Positions 45,872 to 58,800 of a DNA stretch of 64,000 nt are shown here, piece after piece; within the stretch, counting starts at the first letter, position 1; every line of letters begins with the position of its first letter. The stretch lies in NCBI GenBank assembly GCA_973895155.1, contig OZ316896.1, positions 20,832,001 through 20,896,000 of the forward strand, read 5' to 3'. This DNA is from Marsupella aquatica. Taxonomy: Eukaryota; Marchantiophyta. A program made the translations under genes and the position numbers. The notes below the pieces were generated by a model. It was not told where the DNA came from and searched no databases. It saw only the letters and a program-made list of their open reading frames with translations.

Positions 45872-46114
45872 GTAGTGGTAATGAGGTTTCTGCAAAAAAT
45901 AATAAATATTGGCGCCCAGGGGAAAATGTTATGTTCCAAAAATGGTTGGCAGTTTTTGGAAATAGGGAGGAAATTAAATTGTAACTAAGTAGAGTAGTGG
46001 TAATGAGGTTCCTGCAAAAACTAATGAAACAATAAATATTGGCGCCCAGGGGGGAAATGAGATGTTCCAAATATGATGAACAGTTTCTGGAAATGGGGAC
46101 TTAATTAAATTGTA
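45872..46114. repeat. Two-copy tandem duplication of about 122 bp
   Basis: Each copy starts GTAGTGGTAATGAGGTT (45872 and 45994) and contains AATAAATATTGGCGCCCAGG and a poly-A-rich stretch. The minus-strand frames through this region are repeats of each other for this reason. Confidence 0.85.
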
Positions 46115-46298
46115 GACACAACTGCCGGAAATATTTATGTGAGGAGAGATGCCCTGGAAAATGGTGTTTTTTTTATTGAAGTATGCAGTGAACACATGTT
46201 TTGGCTAGGTGTAGCAAATCCTTAGTAGATTGAGAAAACTATTTGGGCTGAGGAAAATTAAAAAGTGGACACCCACAAAAGTCAAGGTAACCTGGTTG

Positions 46299-46584
46299 CT
46301 CGGGGGGTTAACTAAGTGTATATTTTGGGGTACCACGTGTGATCTTAGCCTAATATAAATAAACCTATTTTATAAAGAAAATATTCCAATAATATTCTCT
46401 ATTTTCAATATTAATAACCTATTTTACTTTATAAAGGGTATATATTAAAGAATATTCTATAAACACAAGTTTATAATACCTTCTTTTGCCTCCTACGCTT
46501 TTTAAAAATTTAGTTAAAATCTGCCAAAAATACCTATTTTGGATCGCACGTGGTTCCTAAGATTTTTGTAGTCAACCCCCCGAG
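46299..46584 (+). mobile_element. hAT-like MITE, copy B, with 8-bp target-site duplication
   Basis: A 286-bp non-coding element with terminal inverted repeats: CTCGGGGGGTTAACTA at the left and TAGTCAACCCCCCGAG at the right (15 of 16 complementary). It is flanked on both sides by the perfect 8-bp direct repeat CCTGGTTG (46291-46298 and 46585-46592). An 8-bp duplication and short inverted repeats fit hAT-derived MITEs. The interior is AT-rich, without an open frame. Confidence 0.9.
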
Positions 46585-46592
46585 CCTGGTTG

Positions 46593-47338
46593 GCGATCCA
46601 ACTTACTAGTGACTATGATAGGTACAAAGCACGCACACGAATGGTGCCTACAGTTTGAAGTTTAAACCCAGCAGCGGGAGAGATGGACTAACTTGATGGA
46701 AACGAGCCAAACAAATTGCTGAGTCTGAAAGGAAAAAGTGGAGTCTGAAGGAAGAGGGTGAATTGGGACCCCTATGGACCCAAACAAAAAACAATGCAAT
46801 GGATGACCTCAAAAATCTACAACGAAGAAAAACTAGAAAGCAATCTGATCTTTCATTGCAATAGTGTGTGAGACACTCACAGTGGAGAAAGAACAGGGGA
46901 AGTGTGTTTGAATTTGACAACCTTTACCTAGAGCAATGTTTTGCTAAGCAAATTTAGACCGTGGAGAATGCCCTGTTCAAGATATTCACAATTTGTTAAA
47001 GTAAGTAAGCAAACTCAACACCAGACATTGCCATATGGCAGATCTTTGTTTCAGTCTTCCTAGTTCATTTTTGTTTTGTTATTAATTTTAATTTGGCCTA
47101 TGAAGGCTGTCTTCTTTGTTATTCCATCAGTTTTAAATTTATCTCAGACCCCCTAAATGTTCTTTGTTATTTCAAAATCATTTGTTTTTCTTTTTTGTAC
47201 TTGTTCTCCTTTCCACAATTCTTATATAATTTTGCCTTTCAAAATAATCTTGACGTAAAATAATTGTTACTTGTAAAGATAGGTAATCTCATTAGTTATC
47301 AGTTACTTTCATCAGTCTACTTGATATCAGCTGCCACC
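46593..47338. other. Intergenic, nothing recognised
   Basis: AT-rich sequence with short frames only. Confidence 0.5.
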
Positions 47339-47790
47339 TCATCTCAAAGAGGCCGCCAAGTTACGGTGCGAGAAAAAAAATGAGAGAATATTTCTTTCAA
47401 AATTTGAAGGAAAAATTATTTTCTTTGAAAATTTTTTCGCCATGGGGCATCCGTACCGTACGGACACCTCATCTCGGTGAGGCCAGCTGAGATGGGAGAA
47501 AAAAAATTGAGAATTTTTTTCCAATTTTGTTTTTTGGAAAATTTTTGGTTTTCTTTTTGTTTTTGGTTTTTTTTCCAGTCCGTACCCATCTCATAGAGGC
47601 CAGCCGAGATGAGAGAAAAATTTTTGGTCAAATTTTTGGTTTTTTTGGTTTTTTTTTTGGTTTTTTTCAGTCCGTACGCCCATCTCGGCGAGTTCCCCCG
47701 AGATTGAGTCAACCTTAGCTACCCAGCTAAGATGCATGGAAGTTTGAAGGCTCCATCTCAACTCCTCAGTTGAGATTCTGAAATTTTTAC
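47339..47790. repeat. Tandem array of CATCTC(G)...GAGATG hairpin units with T/A-rich spacers
   Basis: Units begin with CATCTC at about 47340, 47470, 47588 and 47691, spaced roughly 100-130 bp. Most are followed by GAGGCCAGC(T/C)GAGATG, so CATCTC and GAGATG can pair. The spacers are runs of A, T and TTTTTGG. A CCGTAC box precedes most later units. The last elements, to about 47790, are degenerate. Confidence 0.75.
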
Positions 47791-50700
47791 AATACGAGTT
47801 ATCAGTCATTGATATCACTTATCAGTCTGATGATATTGTGTACCCTTTACTTGCAAGGGACAAACCCCCAACCCACCAGATCCCACATAAGGCCACCACC
47901 ACTATGCTACAATGGTTGTACTGCACATACATGATATTTATGACTTAAATGTTTTTAAATTCTATGGCCTGTACAAGTGCACAACGCATGCTGTACGAGA
48001 TTGATGCGCCTCTCTTTCTTCACAATAAATTCGTTTCAGTACTTTAATTCAAATGATTACTTTAATAAACTCAGATAGGATATGATAAGATAGTTTTTAC
48101 ATCATTTTGAATAAGTTAAAATAGCAAAGTCTTAGAACGGTGTAGCTATATATAAGCAAACTCAACACCAGACTCAACAAATAGTGAATGAGTTTCAATT
48201 CATCTATACTAGCTTGACTGTCTGTTTTTTGAGCATACATAGAGATGAGGACAAGCAAAATCTTTGCTGAAAATTGTATTGACTAGTGTTAACTCTGTTC
48301 ACATGTTTTGCAAAGACTTGCCCCCAATCCCTCGTATCTGCCTGCACCCCTCACCTTGAGTAATGTTCCTAGAGTCCCGGTCTACTTCTAGACAATAGGC
48401 GTTAGGAGTAGCCTTTGATGGCAATTATATAGTTAGATTTCATATTTAGACAGTCTACAGTATATTGGATTGAATGAGTTGAATGAACTAATAATAGTAG
48501 GACCCAAAACCTTGACCCTGTATCCCCCAGGGTAGGCTAGTCAGAAAGGATGGTCATCCATCCCCCGCATACATTCAGAAAGATGAAGTCAGCACTGAAA
48601 AAACAAGAAGAGACTAGTTCAGTCTTATTGTGACCAAAGAGCTCTTTGGTCACAGACTCTGTTTTTCTGAAAATACCAGAAAAACCTTATCTCAAAACCC
48701 TCTTCTCAAAAGCTTTCTGTAAGACAATACCCCCTGGGAGAGAAACTGGTGCTTGGGAAAATGTTTGACCTTAGGATTTAGATTGACCAAACATTGTTTG
48801 AAGACAGGAGAATATTTAAAGAAAGGAAAAGTGCTATCTCATTAAAAAGTAAATTTAAAGATGGTCTATATGTCATCCGTCCAAGCATCTTGTCAAAACG
48901 CTTTGTTGTTGACTAAATCAAGTGAAATGTTAGTGTTGTGACATTGAGACTTCAAAATCTTAAACTGGTATGTGAGGGTAGGGTAGCCAGGATAACAGTC
49001 ATGATACATCAGAGAATGTACAATTTCCTTTGGTCTATGGTGACCAAACCTTGTTGGTCACTGACCTGGTCTATGGGAACTTCACTATCCATGGATGGGA
49101 GAGCTTCAATTACAAGCATCTTGTCAAACAAATGATAATTTACAGAAGTACCCTTACTAGTTATCAAATTCCCCACAATTTACCTATAATAATACCGTCA
49201 GTGTTTCAAATTTCCAACAACAAAAAAACTGCAATGTCTCTTGTGGATGCAAGGGTGCCTCTCGTTTCTCATGGTGGACCTTGCTTTCTGTCGACTCACA
49301 AAAATAACCTGTATTGTACTGTATTGTACAACAACAATGCACATTGTATAGCAACCCAGTTTTTGCTTTGTTACTTTCAATGGCCAGTGAAAGGGGCAAT
49401 GACATGGCAAACACTGGTATCCCAGAGAATTTTGAGAGAATTTGTTTGGGCAACTCAATAATTGCACAAAATTATTAGGTTGCCCCTCAAAACTAATTTA
49501 ATATTTAGGAAGGGTCTCCCTTGCAAACTATTGAATGAACAAAAGTAGCTCAAGAAGTTCAAATGTACAGCTAAGATTGATTGATGCGGCCAACTAGTAA
49601 TTCATTTAGTCTGGGGGAAAATTATTAATCATGGATGGTTTTGGAAAAGTTGTGGTGGTAATTTGGTAATTTGGCCAAACAAAAATGGGAAGCAGAAGTT
49701 CAACCTTCCATGGACCCAGGACAAAAACCTTGGGATCCGGATGGACACTACACAGACTGTATTACATTTGTAGATGTAAGGAGCTTTACATGGTAAGTCA
49801 AATAACGGCTCCTAGCCCATATATAGGATATACAGTAACCATGGTCCCAGCATTCCATTTGGTTTTCCAGCAAAGTACAGTAGCCATCAGAATGTGGTGG
49901 GATGCGGCCTCCTGGTCCAACCTTTGCTCCAAAGTCTGGTAAGTATCAGCCATTTGCCAGATGCATCAGGCAAATAGCAGATTCAACAGAGGAACCATAC
50001 TTATTCCAGTCACACAAACTTAGTGTACATGCCCATTCAATTACTTTACTGACTTCATATTGCAATAATTGTGGAAATGGTAATGGGGAGGCACCATTCT
50101 GAGTTTCTTTTCAGGAAAATTACAGAGGTCCATTTGGGCTTTGTTTTCATGGAAACTGAGTTGAAGTGGCCCTTTATAAAGTGACTCCCGCCCTGTAAAG
50201 GCCACTCAGGCAGTGCTTCTCCTAAGGAATTCCAAATGTTGCCAAACAAAGTGGCTTCCACAAGGGGACTTCGGGCAGCCAAACCTGCTGGATCCCACAG
50301 GTAAATTGGCGATTTCATGGGCATGTGTGAACATGTTTGGTGAGCTGACCAGTCAGAGCAAAAATGCAAAAAAGATAGGCAACCCTAGCACACATAAAAG
50401 GACAATTGGCAATGCAATGTTGCAAGACAAAATAATGGTTATCTGGGCCCAGTTGACTATGTGTGTTACTACATGGCAAGCCTTAAACTGCAACCGCCTA
50501 CCAGGTTTGGGGATGACAAAATAGGGCACTTTTTTACTTTCTTAAGAACACTGATTAATTTTGGTCACCTGCATCCATGAGGTTTTGCATAGGGGACAGT
50601 GGCAGTCTAAGACCCAGCTGACACATGGCACCCTTGAAGAAAGCGACCCTGAGCACTCACAAAACCCTAGACAAAAAGGAGATCTAGATTGACAACAAGA

Positions 50701-51440
50701 TCTGCTGCCTCATGTCAAAGGGACCTCAAGGGCCGCAAAGTTTAGGGTTTAAGGTTGAGTTTCCGGCCGTTGCCCTTGGGACTCCACATATTTCTATCAG
50801 GCCTTGCACATGAGGGGTTTCAGGCATGTACCTCTTGCTCACTCATATGTTGGCACCTGTGAAGTTGAGGGCCGCATTCTTCAGGACCCTGTACATGCAA
50901 GTTGGGCCTATTTAAGGGCCATCTTCCATGTGAGGGTCTTCACATAATCCGCCTTCTAAGTGATCAGGTGGCACCTTTGGATGAGCAAGAGTTTCCTGCC
51001 CCACCGGTTCCTGCCTCACCCCCCTCCTGAGCCAGTCCTTATGGCTACATCCCACAATTTGGGGAGTGCAAAGGGCCTATTTTTTGAAGACCTCACTAAA
51101 TGCAAGACAGCCCTAAAACATCAACTGAGCAAAACTTGCAGCTGGGATCCTGTGGACAAGGCATTTTTGGCAAATTGCTTAATTTTTTTTACTTTATACC
51201 CGCAAACAAGGCATTTTTGGCAATTTGTTCTTAAAATTTTCACTTTTATTGTCTCTATATTGTATGGAATGGAATAGCCAACACAAATTGAGCATTCTTG
51301 GCTATTAGTAGCCAATCGAAAAAACACTGGAGGTGGGCAGTGCATATTTTTTATCTGGTTATTTTCCTGACAGTCAGATCGCCCTAGATTTAAGGATCAC
51401 CATTAGATTTGGGTTAATGGGACCTGTGATCAGGTGAGAC
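47791..51440. other. Gene-poor region
   Basis: No gene is supported. It includes the 26-bp palindrome at 48629-48654 and a diverged dispersed repeat at 50720-51130 shared with 29310-29700. Confidence 0.5.
48629..48654. repeat. Perfect 26-bp palindrome
   Basis: The half-site TGTGACCAAAGAG is followed immediately by its exact reverse complement CTCTTTGGTCACA, with no spacer. Related GTGACCAAA and TTGGTCAC strings recur near 49038 and 49055. Confidence 0.85.
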
Positions 51441-51620
51441 ACTGGCTAATGGGATTCGGGCTAATAGGGAGTGTCAAAGCACAACTGTACCTGAGTTATA
51501 GCTCAGGACATAAAACACACTTACCACCATTTGACAAATAATTATGGGTTACCAAACTATGTATCCAGTAAGGGTGGTACGTCCAAATAACAAATAAATC
51601 CATAACACTTTGGTTACAGG

Positions 51621-52037
51621 ATAACTTTGACACTCCCTAATGAGACATGTGGGAGAGGCTAATGGGAAAGAAAAATACTAGCCAATTTTAGCCAAAAGTG
51701 GCAAAATAACTTTGATGCTCCCTAATGAGACATGTGGGAGAGGCTAATGGGAAAGTAAAATACTAGCCAATTTGAGCCAAAAGTGGCAAAATAACTTTGA
51801 CACTCCCTAATGAGACATGTGGGAGAGGCTAATGGGAAAGAAAAATACTAGCCAATTTTAGCCAAAAGTGGCAAAATAACTTTGACACTCCCTAATGAGA
51901 CATGTGGGAGAGGCTAATGGGAAAGAAAAATACTAGCTAATTTTAGCCAAAAGTGGCAAAATAACTTTGACACTAGACATGTGGGAGAGGCTAATGGGAA
52001 AGAAAAAGACTAGCCAATTTTAGCCAAAAGTGGCGAA
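51621..52037 (+). repeat. 85-bp satellite, five tandem copies
   Basis: Copies start at 51621, 51706, 51791, 51876 and 51961 with ATAACTTTGA and contain GAGACATGTGGGAGAGGC and TTTAGCCAAAAGTGGC. The first four are exactly 85 bp apart and nearly identical; the fifth has an 8-base deletion near its start. An inverted relative (AGGGAGTGTCAAAG) lies at about 51467-51480. The array stops about 850 bp before the MSH3 start codon. Confidence 0.93.
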
Positions 52038-52104
52038 AGCTTTTTTGGGAGGTGTAATGTATCGAATTTTCGCCACTAAAAAAAACGCTGGTGTGGGCAC
52101 TGCC

Positions 52105-52114
52105 ATTCCCGCGC
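52105..52114 (+). promoter_or_regulatory. Possible E2F-type site upstream of MSH3
   Basis: ATTCCCGCGC resembles the E2F/DP consensus (TTTCCCGC). It lies about 770 bases before the MSH3 ATG. Replication and repair genes of plants are often E2F targets. This is a sequence match only, and its distance from the unknown transcription start is a caution. Confidence 0.25.
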
Positions 52115-52882
52115 TTTCCAGGGCTCCATCGCTCTGTTCTGAACTCGCCACGAATGTCTACCACAGACTACCGTATGAAATAATTGGAGGGAGAGGCGAG
52201 AGATTCTCAGGCAGCTCTCCAGCTTGGAGAGTCTCTGCCTTCTCTCGAGCATATGCATGACTTCGTCTGGAGCAATTGTAATGTAGAGCATGTGAAAAGG
52301 GAAGCCTGTGAGATCTCACTGACCGATGGCTGACCTGAGGGATACCATAGAGAAATGGGGTGAGATTTCAGTGTGGAGAGTGAGTGAATGGGTGATTGAC
52401 TGTCCAGCTGAAGGTTACAATTGGGTGTAGTGGTTATAGAAGTGGAGGGAACGAGTGAGTGAGTGAGTGAAATCAGCCTCTGGCTTTTCAGACCTCACTG
52501 ATCGACACCGAGCAGTAGAAGATTGACCTTGGCATTCCACCGACAGATCTATGAATTTCAGGTGAAGTCAGAATAGTCGTTGAACCCTCACTTTTAGGGT
52601 TCAGAGAGCGAGTGCGAGAGAGAGAACACGGAATGGCCTCAGGGTAATCGGAGAATTTTGCTGGGAAATTCTGTTTAGGGGACGAATATGGCTGGGTAAA
52701 TCCCCATGGTCAATGTGAGACCTTCAATTCTGTGAGGAGCAGATTATATATTTATGTAAGGGGTGTGAATTTTCGTTGGAACCATCATAGAAGAGAGCTT
52801 GAAAGGAAGCGGGGACATTATGGAAGTGAGAGGGAGGGAGTGAATTGCATATTGAAGGGGGAGGAGCAGGAGGAAGGTGACA

Positions 52883-55800
52883 ATGAAAAGACAGCAAGTA
52901 ATATCCCGGTTCTTTGCGCCCAAGGAAAGCAGCTCCTCCTCTGCCTCGACTCAAAATGCTGCCTCTTCCAAAGAGAATCCCACAGTTTCCGTGTCTCCAA
53001 GGGTTCCAGCTCCCCCTTCCGTAAAGAAAGCATCCCCTGTGGATTGGCCTCGGAGCAGGAGGCGAAGAGCACTGAATTCCGAATCTCTTCCTTCTTCATT
53101 TTCTAGGAAGAGAACAATTGATAGCGTCAACAGTGCTGGAAGTATTTTGTCGTCCGATCAAGCCATCGAAGGAGAAGAAATAGTCGAGTTGCACTCTCGG
53201 AAGAAACGATCCAGCTTGACCCAGAGGGCTAGTAGCTCGTGGGTAGATGGAAATGAAGGATTCCTGGTACCCCATGAATCTGAATCTGAACTTGCTGTTG
53301 ATGTTGAACCTCCTGAAGATGAATCTGATCCAGAAGGTTTACCCACGGAACAAGACGAGTTGAGCCATTTGGAGGAATCTGACCATCCAGGTGCATCTGC
53401 TGATCTACATATATGGTCGGAAGGAGATGATAGTTCTAAGAGTTATTTCAAGGCAGCTGGAGAGATCTTATCCTCTACTTTGGATGCCAAGCAGTCCCAA
53501 GCGAGGCCAATTCGAGACTACAGGGCGGAGATCCCGGCTTCCAATCCCGTTAAGCATAAGCTTTTTGTAGAGAAGCTTTTGGCTCGAATTGACAAGAACG
53601 GGGAGGTCAGGAAACCCTGGTATGGGAGTCCCCCAACTGGAAAAGAGAAGCTCACCCCCTTAGAGGTTCAAGTAGTTGAGCTGAAGGCCAAATACCCAGA
53701 CGTAATGCTGATGGTGGAGGTTGGTTACAGATATCGTTTCTTTGGCGATGATGCAGAAACAGCGGGCCGAATTTAGGGGATTTTCCCTCACTACGACCAT
53801 AATTTTCTCACGGCTAGTATTCCCACCTTTAGGTTGCATTTTCATGTGAGGCGGTTGGTGGCTGCTGGATTGAAAGTGGGGGTCGTGAGACAGACAGAAA
53901 CTGCCGCAATCAAGGCTCATGGATCCAACAAAACTGGACCGTTTACCAGAGGTCTTTCAGCGTTGTATACAAGATCAACTATAGAGGCAGCAGAGGACTT
54001 GGGAGGTGGAGGGACAGGGGGCCAAATATCTCGAATCAGTAGTTATCTTATGTGTATAGCGGAAGGCCGATTCATGCCGGGAAGAGTACCGTCATTAAGA
54101 ACGCGAAGCCTCTAGGACACGAGGCACCAGGGTCGGAGAAAGATGTTGGGTCCAGGAGTGGAAGTTACGACACAGAATTCGGTGTAGTAGCTGTTGAAAC
54201 AGCAACTGGGGATGTCATGTTTGGAAGCTTCAAAGACACTGTTGTGAGAACTGACTTGGAGAGCCACTTGATTACTTGCTCTCCTGCGGAGCTTCTTCTT
54301 GCAACTCCACTTTCTGCCCCTACAGATAAGGTATGTCCACCTTAGAGGTACAAAACACTTACCACGGGTTTCGATTTATGTTCTCTTCCAATGATGTAGT
54401 AGTCTGATGTGGTCCTGTCAACAATTTATCTATCAAGCAACCTCATTTTTTCGTTCTAGTTCCGTTGTGTAGGTGGCACTTCAATGTCCACCTTTCCCCC
54501 TTTTGATAGTGCATATGGCCGTTGTCGACTCCGTCGAGACAATATATTTCATCCGTTTTGTCAGCTTCGGAAACAGTCTGGCCACCTTTGGCTCGAGCTC
54601 CTCCCGGCAGCTTTCATAATTTCCTCATTGTCACACTTTGTTTTAACTTCTGGGTTGTGGTGGGGTGTAGCTTCTCAAAGACTTTGCAGGTCCTTCATCA
54701 GAGATTCGGGTAGAGCGAGTTTCTCGGGACTGTTTTAAGGATGGGGGGGGGGCGTTGGCCGAAGTTGTTGACTTTTATACTGCTAAGGATGATTTTGAGA
54801 ATGCTGACATCCTGGAAGCCGAAGGGAGGATAGCTGAAAATGGCTTGGAGGTAAGAAGTTTTCCTCTTGAGAAGTCCACATCAGGACTTTCCGTGATCCA
54901 GTCCTTCATCGCCAAATAGATCTGCATGACGATGGTTTTTTTGAGAATCTTTAGACGTACAAATTGCAGCTACTAGCTAGAACTCGTTGATATTATCACC
55001 GTGGTTCTGGATTTATGTAAAGTCAGTGAGACATTGAAATAGCACAATATGTTTCAGAACAGAGTATTAAACCATATTTAGGCTAGGGACTGGTGAATTG
55101 AACAACCGGTTTCTGATAGTATTGTAGAACATACGATTGAGGAGCGTGTTGGTGCATTTCTCTGCAATGAGTTGATCACGACGTGGTTTTGTAGGTTATA
55201 ATGGCAATGCCTGACATTGTAGTGCAAGCTTTGGCCCTAGCCTTGCGGTACCTACAGCAGTTCAATCTGGAGAGAGTGTTAAGATTGGGTGCGGTCTTTC
55301 GGCCTTTCTCTGGTTATAAGGAGATGAATCTTTCTCCTAACACACTTCGTCAGCTGGAGGTACCCAAACGGCCACACGTTCATATTCTGTTATGAATGTG
55401 CAGGAGAAGCTTTCTGTCATGCAAAGTACATCCTTTCGATGATGGTTGAAGCATACCGAACCTTATTTATGAAAACAAAGATAGTATTTGTGAACATGGT
55501 TTCACGATAATACTCTTCTAGGTGCATCATTTAGTGGCTCGTTCATAATCTTGAAGTATTAAAGTATCTCACAGATGTCGGATGGCTGACTCTCATCAAT
55601 TTTCTTACCTGCGCTAGATCTTGAATAATAATACAGATGGGAGTAAGAAAGGTTCTCTGCTTTGGCTTATGGACCACACTGAAACTGCATTCGGCGCGCG
55701 TCTGCTTCGATATTGGGTGAGCTTTTTCATATGTCTTTACTCCTCATGTTTTGGTATTGCCAATCCACATATGCCACATGCGTGGATAATCTCAACTACT

Positions 55801-58800
55801 TCGGGCTCGATCAGTTAGATCCTAAATTTGATCTCTATCTGTCCCTTGGGAGTGGGATTGACAGGCATGTACTTCATTAAGGGCTGACAGGAAATGGCTG
55901 TTGTAGGTGACACATCCATTGTGTGATCGCATCCTCATTGGGGCACGGCTGGATGCGGTGGCTGAAATTGCCAAGTCCACTTGCAGTTTAGGACGTGCAC
56001 AGATTGAAGGTACTTTTCCGGGCAGCGGTAGAGGGGGTGGGGCCAGTCGTTCACTCCACCAGAATTCAATTGGTGGTCTGCTTCGTACTTTGGGGAGAAT
56101 GCCGGACCTGGAGCGTGGTCTTACCCGAATCTTCCATAGGACTGCAACTGCAGCAGAGGTGCCAACGAAAACAAGCTGCAGCTTAGAGAAGAGTTCATAT
56201 CGTGTGAAAGTTCTCTGTTGATGTTCCACCCAAATTGATCACAGTTGTCCCTTTCAATTCCCTCAACTAAAGATTATTATAAAAGTCTAATTGCCCAGCG
56301 CACATTGGTCCCCAATTCGAAACTCCGGAAAAAGACGTGATGCAATACCCACATTATAATGACAGATGCTTTAGTGTTTACAATGTTTTTCTTTCGTTTG
56401 TGTCAAATCTCGAAATTTTTATGGGCTTGAGTGAAAGTGGGAAACATCTATCAAACAAAGTTTCGGTCACGAGATGAGTGAATTTCAGTCCACTACAGGA
56501 ATATCTGGAACAGTTGTACTGCTCTCGTGATCTGATGTATAGTTTGTTGGGTGCAGTTTGTGAATGTTATTCAAGCGCTCATCACATCTGCAAAACATTT
56601 GCAGCGACTGCGATTCGATGGGGAAGACATGGACAGCGTATTGGAAGAGGGGGCAGAGGAGCAGAACAAGAAAAATCAATCCACATTATTGCAAAGGCTT
56701 GTTTCAGCTATATCCTCACCATCGCTCTGTGAGCATGCAAATCGGCTGCTGTCTGCCTTAAACACGGATGCTGCTACAGCAGGAGACAAGCTCAATCTCT
56801 TTAATTGTAAAGATGGAAGGTTTCCAGAGGTTTATTGCTCTTCAACCAAATTGTGATTTATTTAAAACCAATTATAGACAAAGTTGAGTAAATATGAGCG
56901 AACTCGTTGAGCATTACAGCCATCCGTTTCAGAGTTTGAGTGTACAGTTTGGTCATCGCAGCCCAGGTTTCTAAGTTTAATGCATTTTTCTTATGCTAGT
57001 CACCTGGGCTCAACCAGCTCGTTGGATAATGTTTCAGTCAACGTTTTTCAGATATTAAGATGATTTTCTTGTGGATCATCTGCAGGTCGCGAATTGCCGT
57101 CTAGCGATCAAAACTGCGGAGAAGGAATTGGATGAATTTTTGCCTGGTTTTCGTAAATTACTCAGACTTCCGAGCTTGCAATACATATCGATAAATGGCC
57201 TTTCGCATCTTGTAGAGGTCAGTACTGTAAGGCTGTCTTCCTGGCTTCACTTCCTTACGTTTCAAATTTCCATGTTAGGTGCATTTTTTGTTCGGTAATA
57301 CATTAAGTCCTTCCTATGCTAGTTACCTTTATTAAAGAAATTCAAGAGAACTACCAATCCATTTTGTAGGCTAATGCTGAGAATCTTAAGATGGGGCCAG
57401 TGAGACGTCCACTGCGTCTCCTCAAAAGAGGGTGCTTTTGAGAGTGATACTTAGGGAATTCTTGGAGTTTTCACTTATCTTAAGTTCCTATAACTTTACG
57501 AAAAGAGAAATGAAAGTTACAAAGATTGGACATGCATTGGTAGACTCATCTCCTGCATAAGTTGCCTCTGGCTCTCTATATGCTATCACTTCTATGAATC
57601 GAATGGACTTAGGCAAACTTGTGGCTGATCCAGGCCCCTGCAGCTCAACGTGTACCAGCAAACTGGATGAAAGTGAACAGTACAAAGAAGACCACTCGGT
57701 ATCATCCACCAGAACCTTGAGAGCAGAGATAAGCTGGCACTTGCTCAGGAAGAGTTGGCTGTAGCTTGTGTGAGGGCATGGAATTTGTTCTTGGCAGAGT
57801 TTTCTACTCACTATGTTGACTTTCGAGCTTCAGTGCAGGCCCTTGCTGCATTAGACTGCCTTCACTCTCTTGCTCTGCTTTCTCGCAACCAGGTGCTCAT
57901 CTTGACCAAAGTTAATAGACTTGTTCCATTAAAGTTTGCGCTTTCCTCATTCTCTTGTTATTCTTTCTAACAGGTTAGGATATTTTTCTGTTTTTGAATC
58001 CTGAACCCCTAGGGCTACACCAGACCAGAATTTGTTGGAGATTCTGAGCCCTCGCAACTCAGGATACAGTCGGGCCGCAATCCGGTACACCTTTTCAACC
58101 AGTTTATGTGCCTGATTTTTTTCTGTGTTACGGCAACTTTCCATGACAGCATGTGCCTTCCAACTCTTGTGGGTGTCAGATTTATTATTAACTGTTCTAG
58201 ACAGAAGTAATAAACCGCTGAAGGATTCACTGAAAGTTCCGAAAGTAAAACATGTACGCAAGAGTCTTAAATTGGCTTTACCATATCGGAGCGTAAGTGA
58301 TAATGTATTGTAACTATGTAGGATTTAGTTTTGAATGTGTGGACATGTCGTCCTATCTTTGCCTTTCTTTCTTCAATATAGGCAAAGCACACCCCCCCAC
58401 CCCCGCCGACCCCTCTCATATTCGCTAGCAGAAACAAAATTAAAGCTGTCCTCATTTTGTCTTCGTAGAGTTCTGTTTGGGAGTGTACGCGTCCCGAAGT
58501 GTGTATTGTATATGGCTTTTAAATTATTTCTAATTATTTCTGTTACAGCACTAGCATGGCATGTGTGTTTTTGTGGGGAGTGTCTTGGTGACCATACTGA
58601 CGGAAGACTTATCTTATGCAGATTCTGGACTCGACTCTGCAAGATGCGTTTGTACCAAATGATACCTTTTTGGGTGACCCAAATGAACGTTGTCAGATAA
58701 TCACAGGACCAAACATGGGCGGAAAGAGTTGCTACATTCGGCAAGTGGCCTTGATTGCCATCATGGCCCAGGTACGCGGTGATTTTGTAACAAACTAGCT

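Noticed and set aside
45505-46195. Overlapping minus-strand ORFs with repeated peptide segments
   Set aside because: The repetition is explained by the 122-bp tandem duplication; no domain is recognised.
51621-52037. Regular repeats as a CRISPR array
   Set aside because: Units are contiguous 85-bp tandem copies without unique spacers, in a plant nuclear context.
53762-53836. Short intron removing the TAG in MSH3
   Set aside because: Conserved residues continue on both sides of the TAG without a gap, so no bases can be spliced out without losing conserved sequence.
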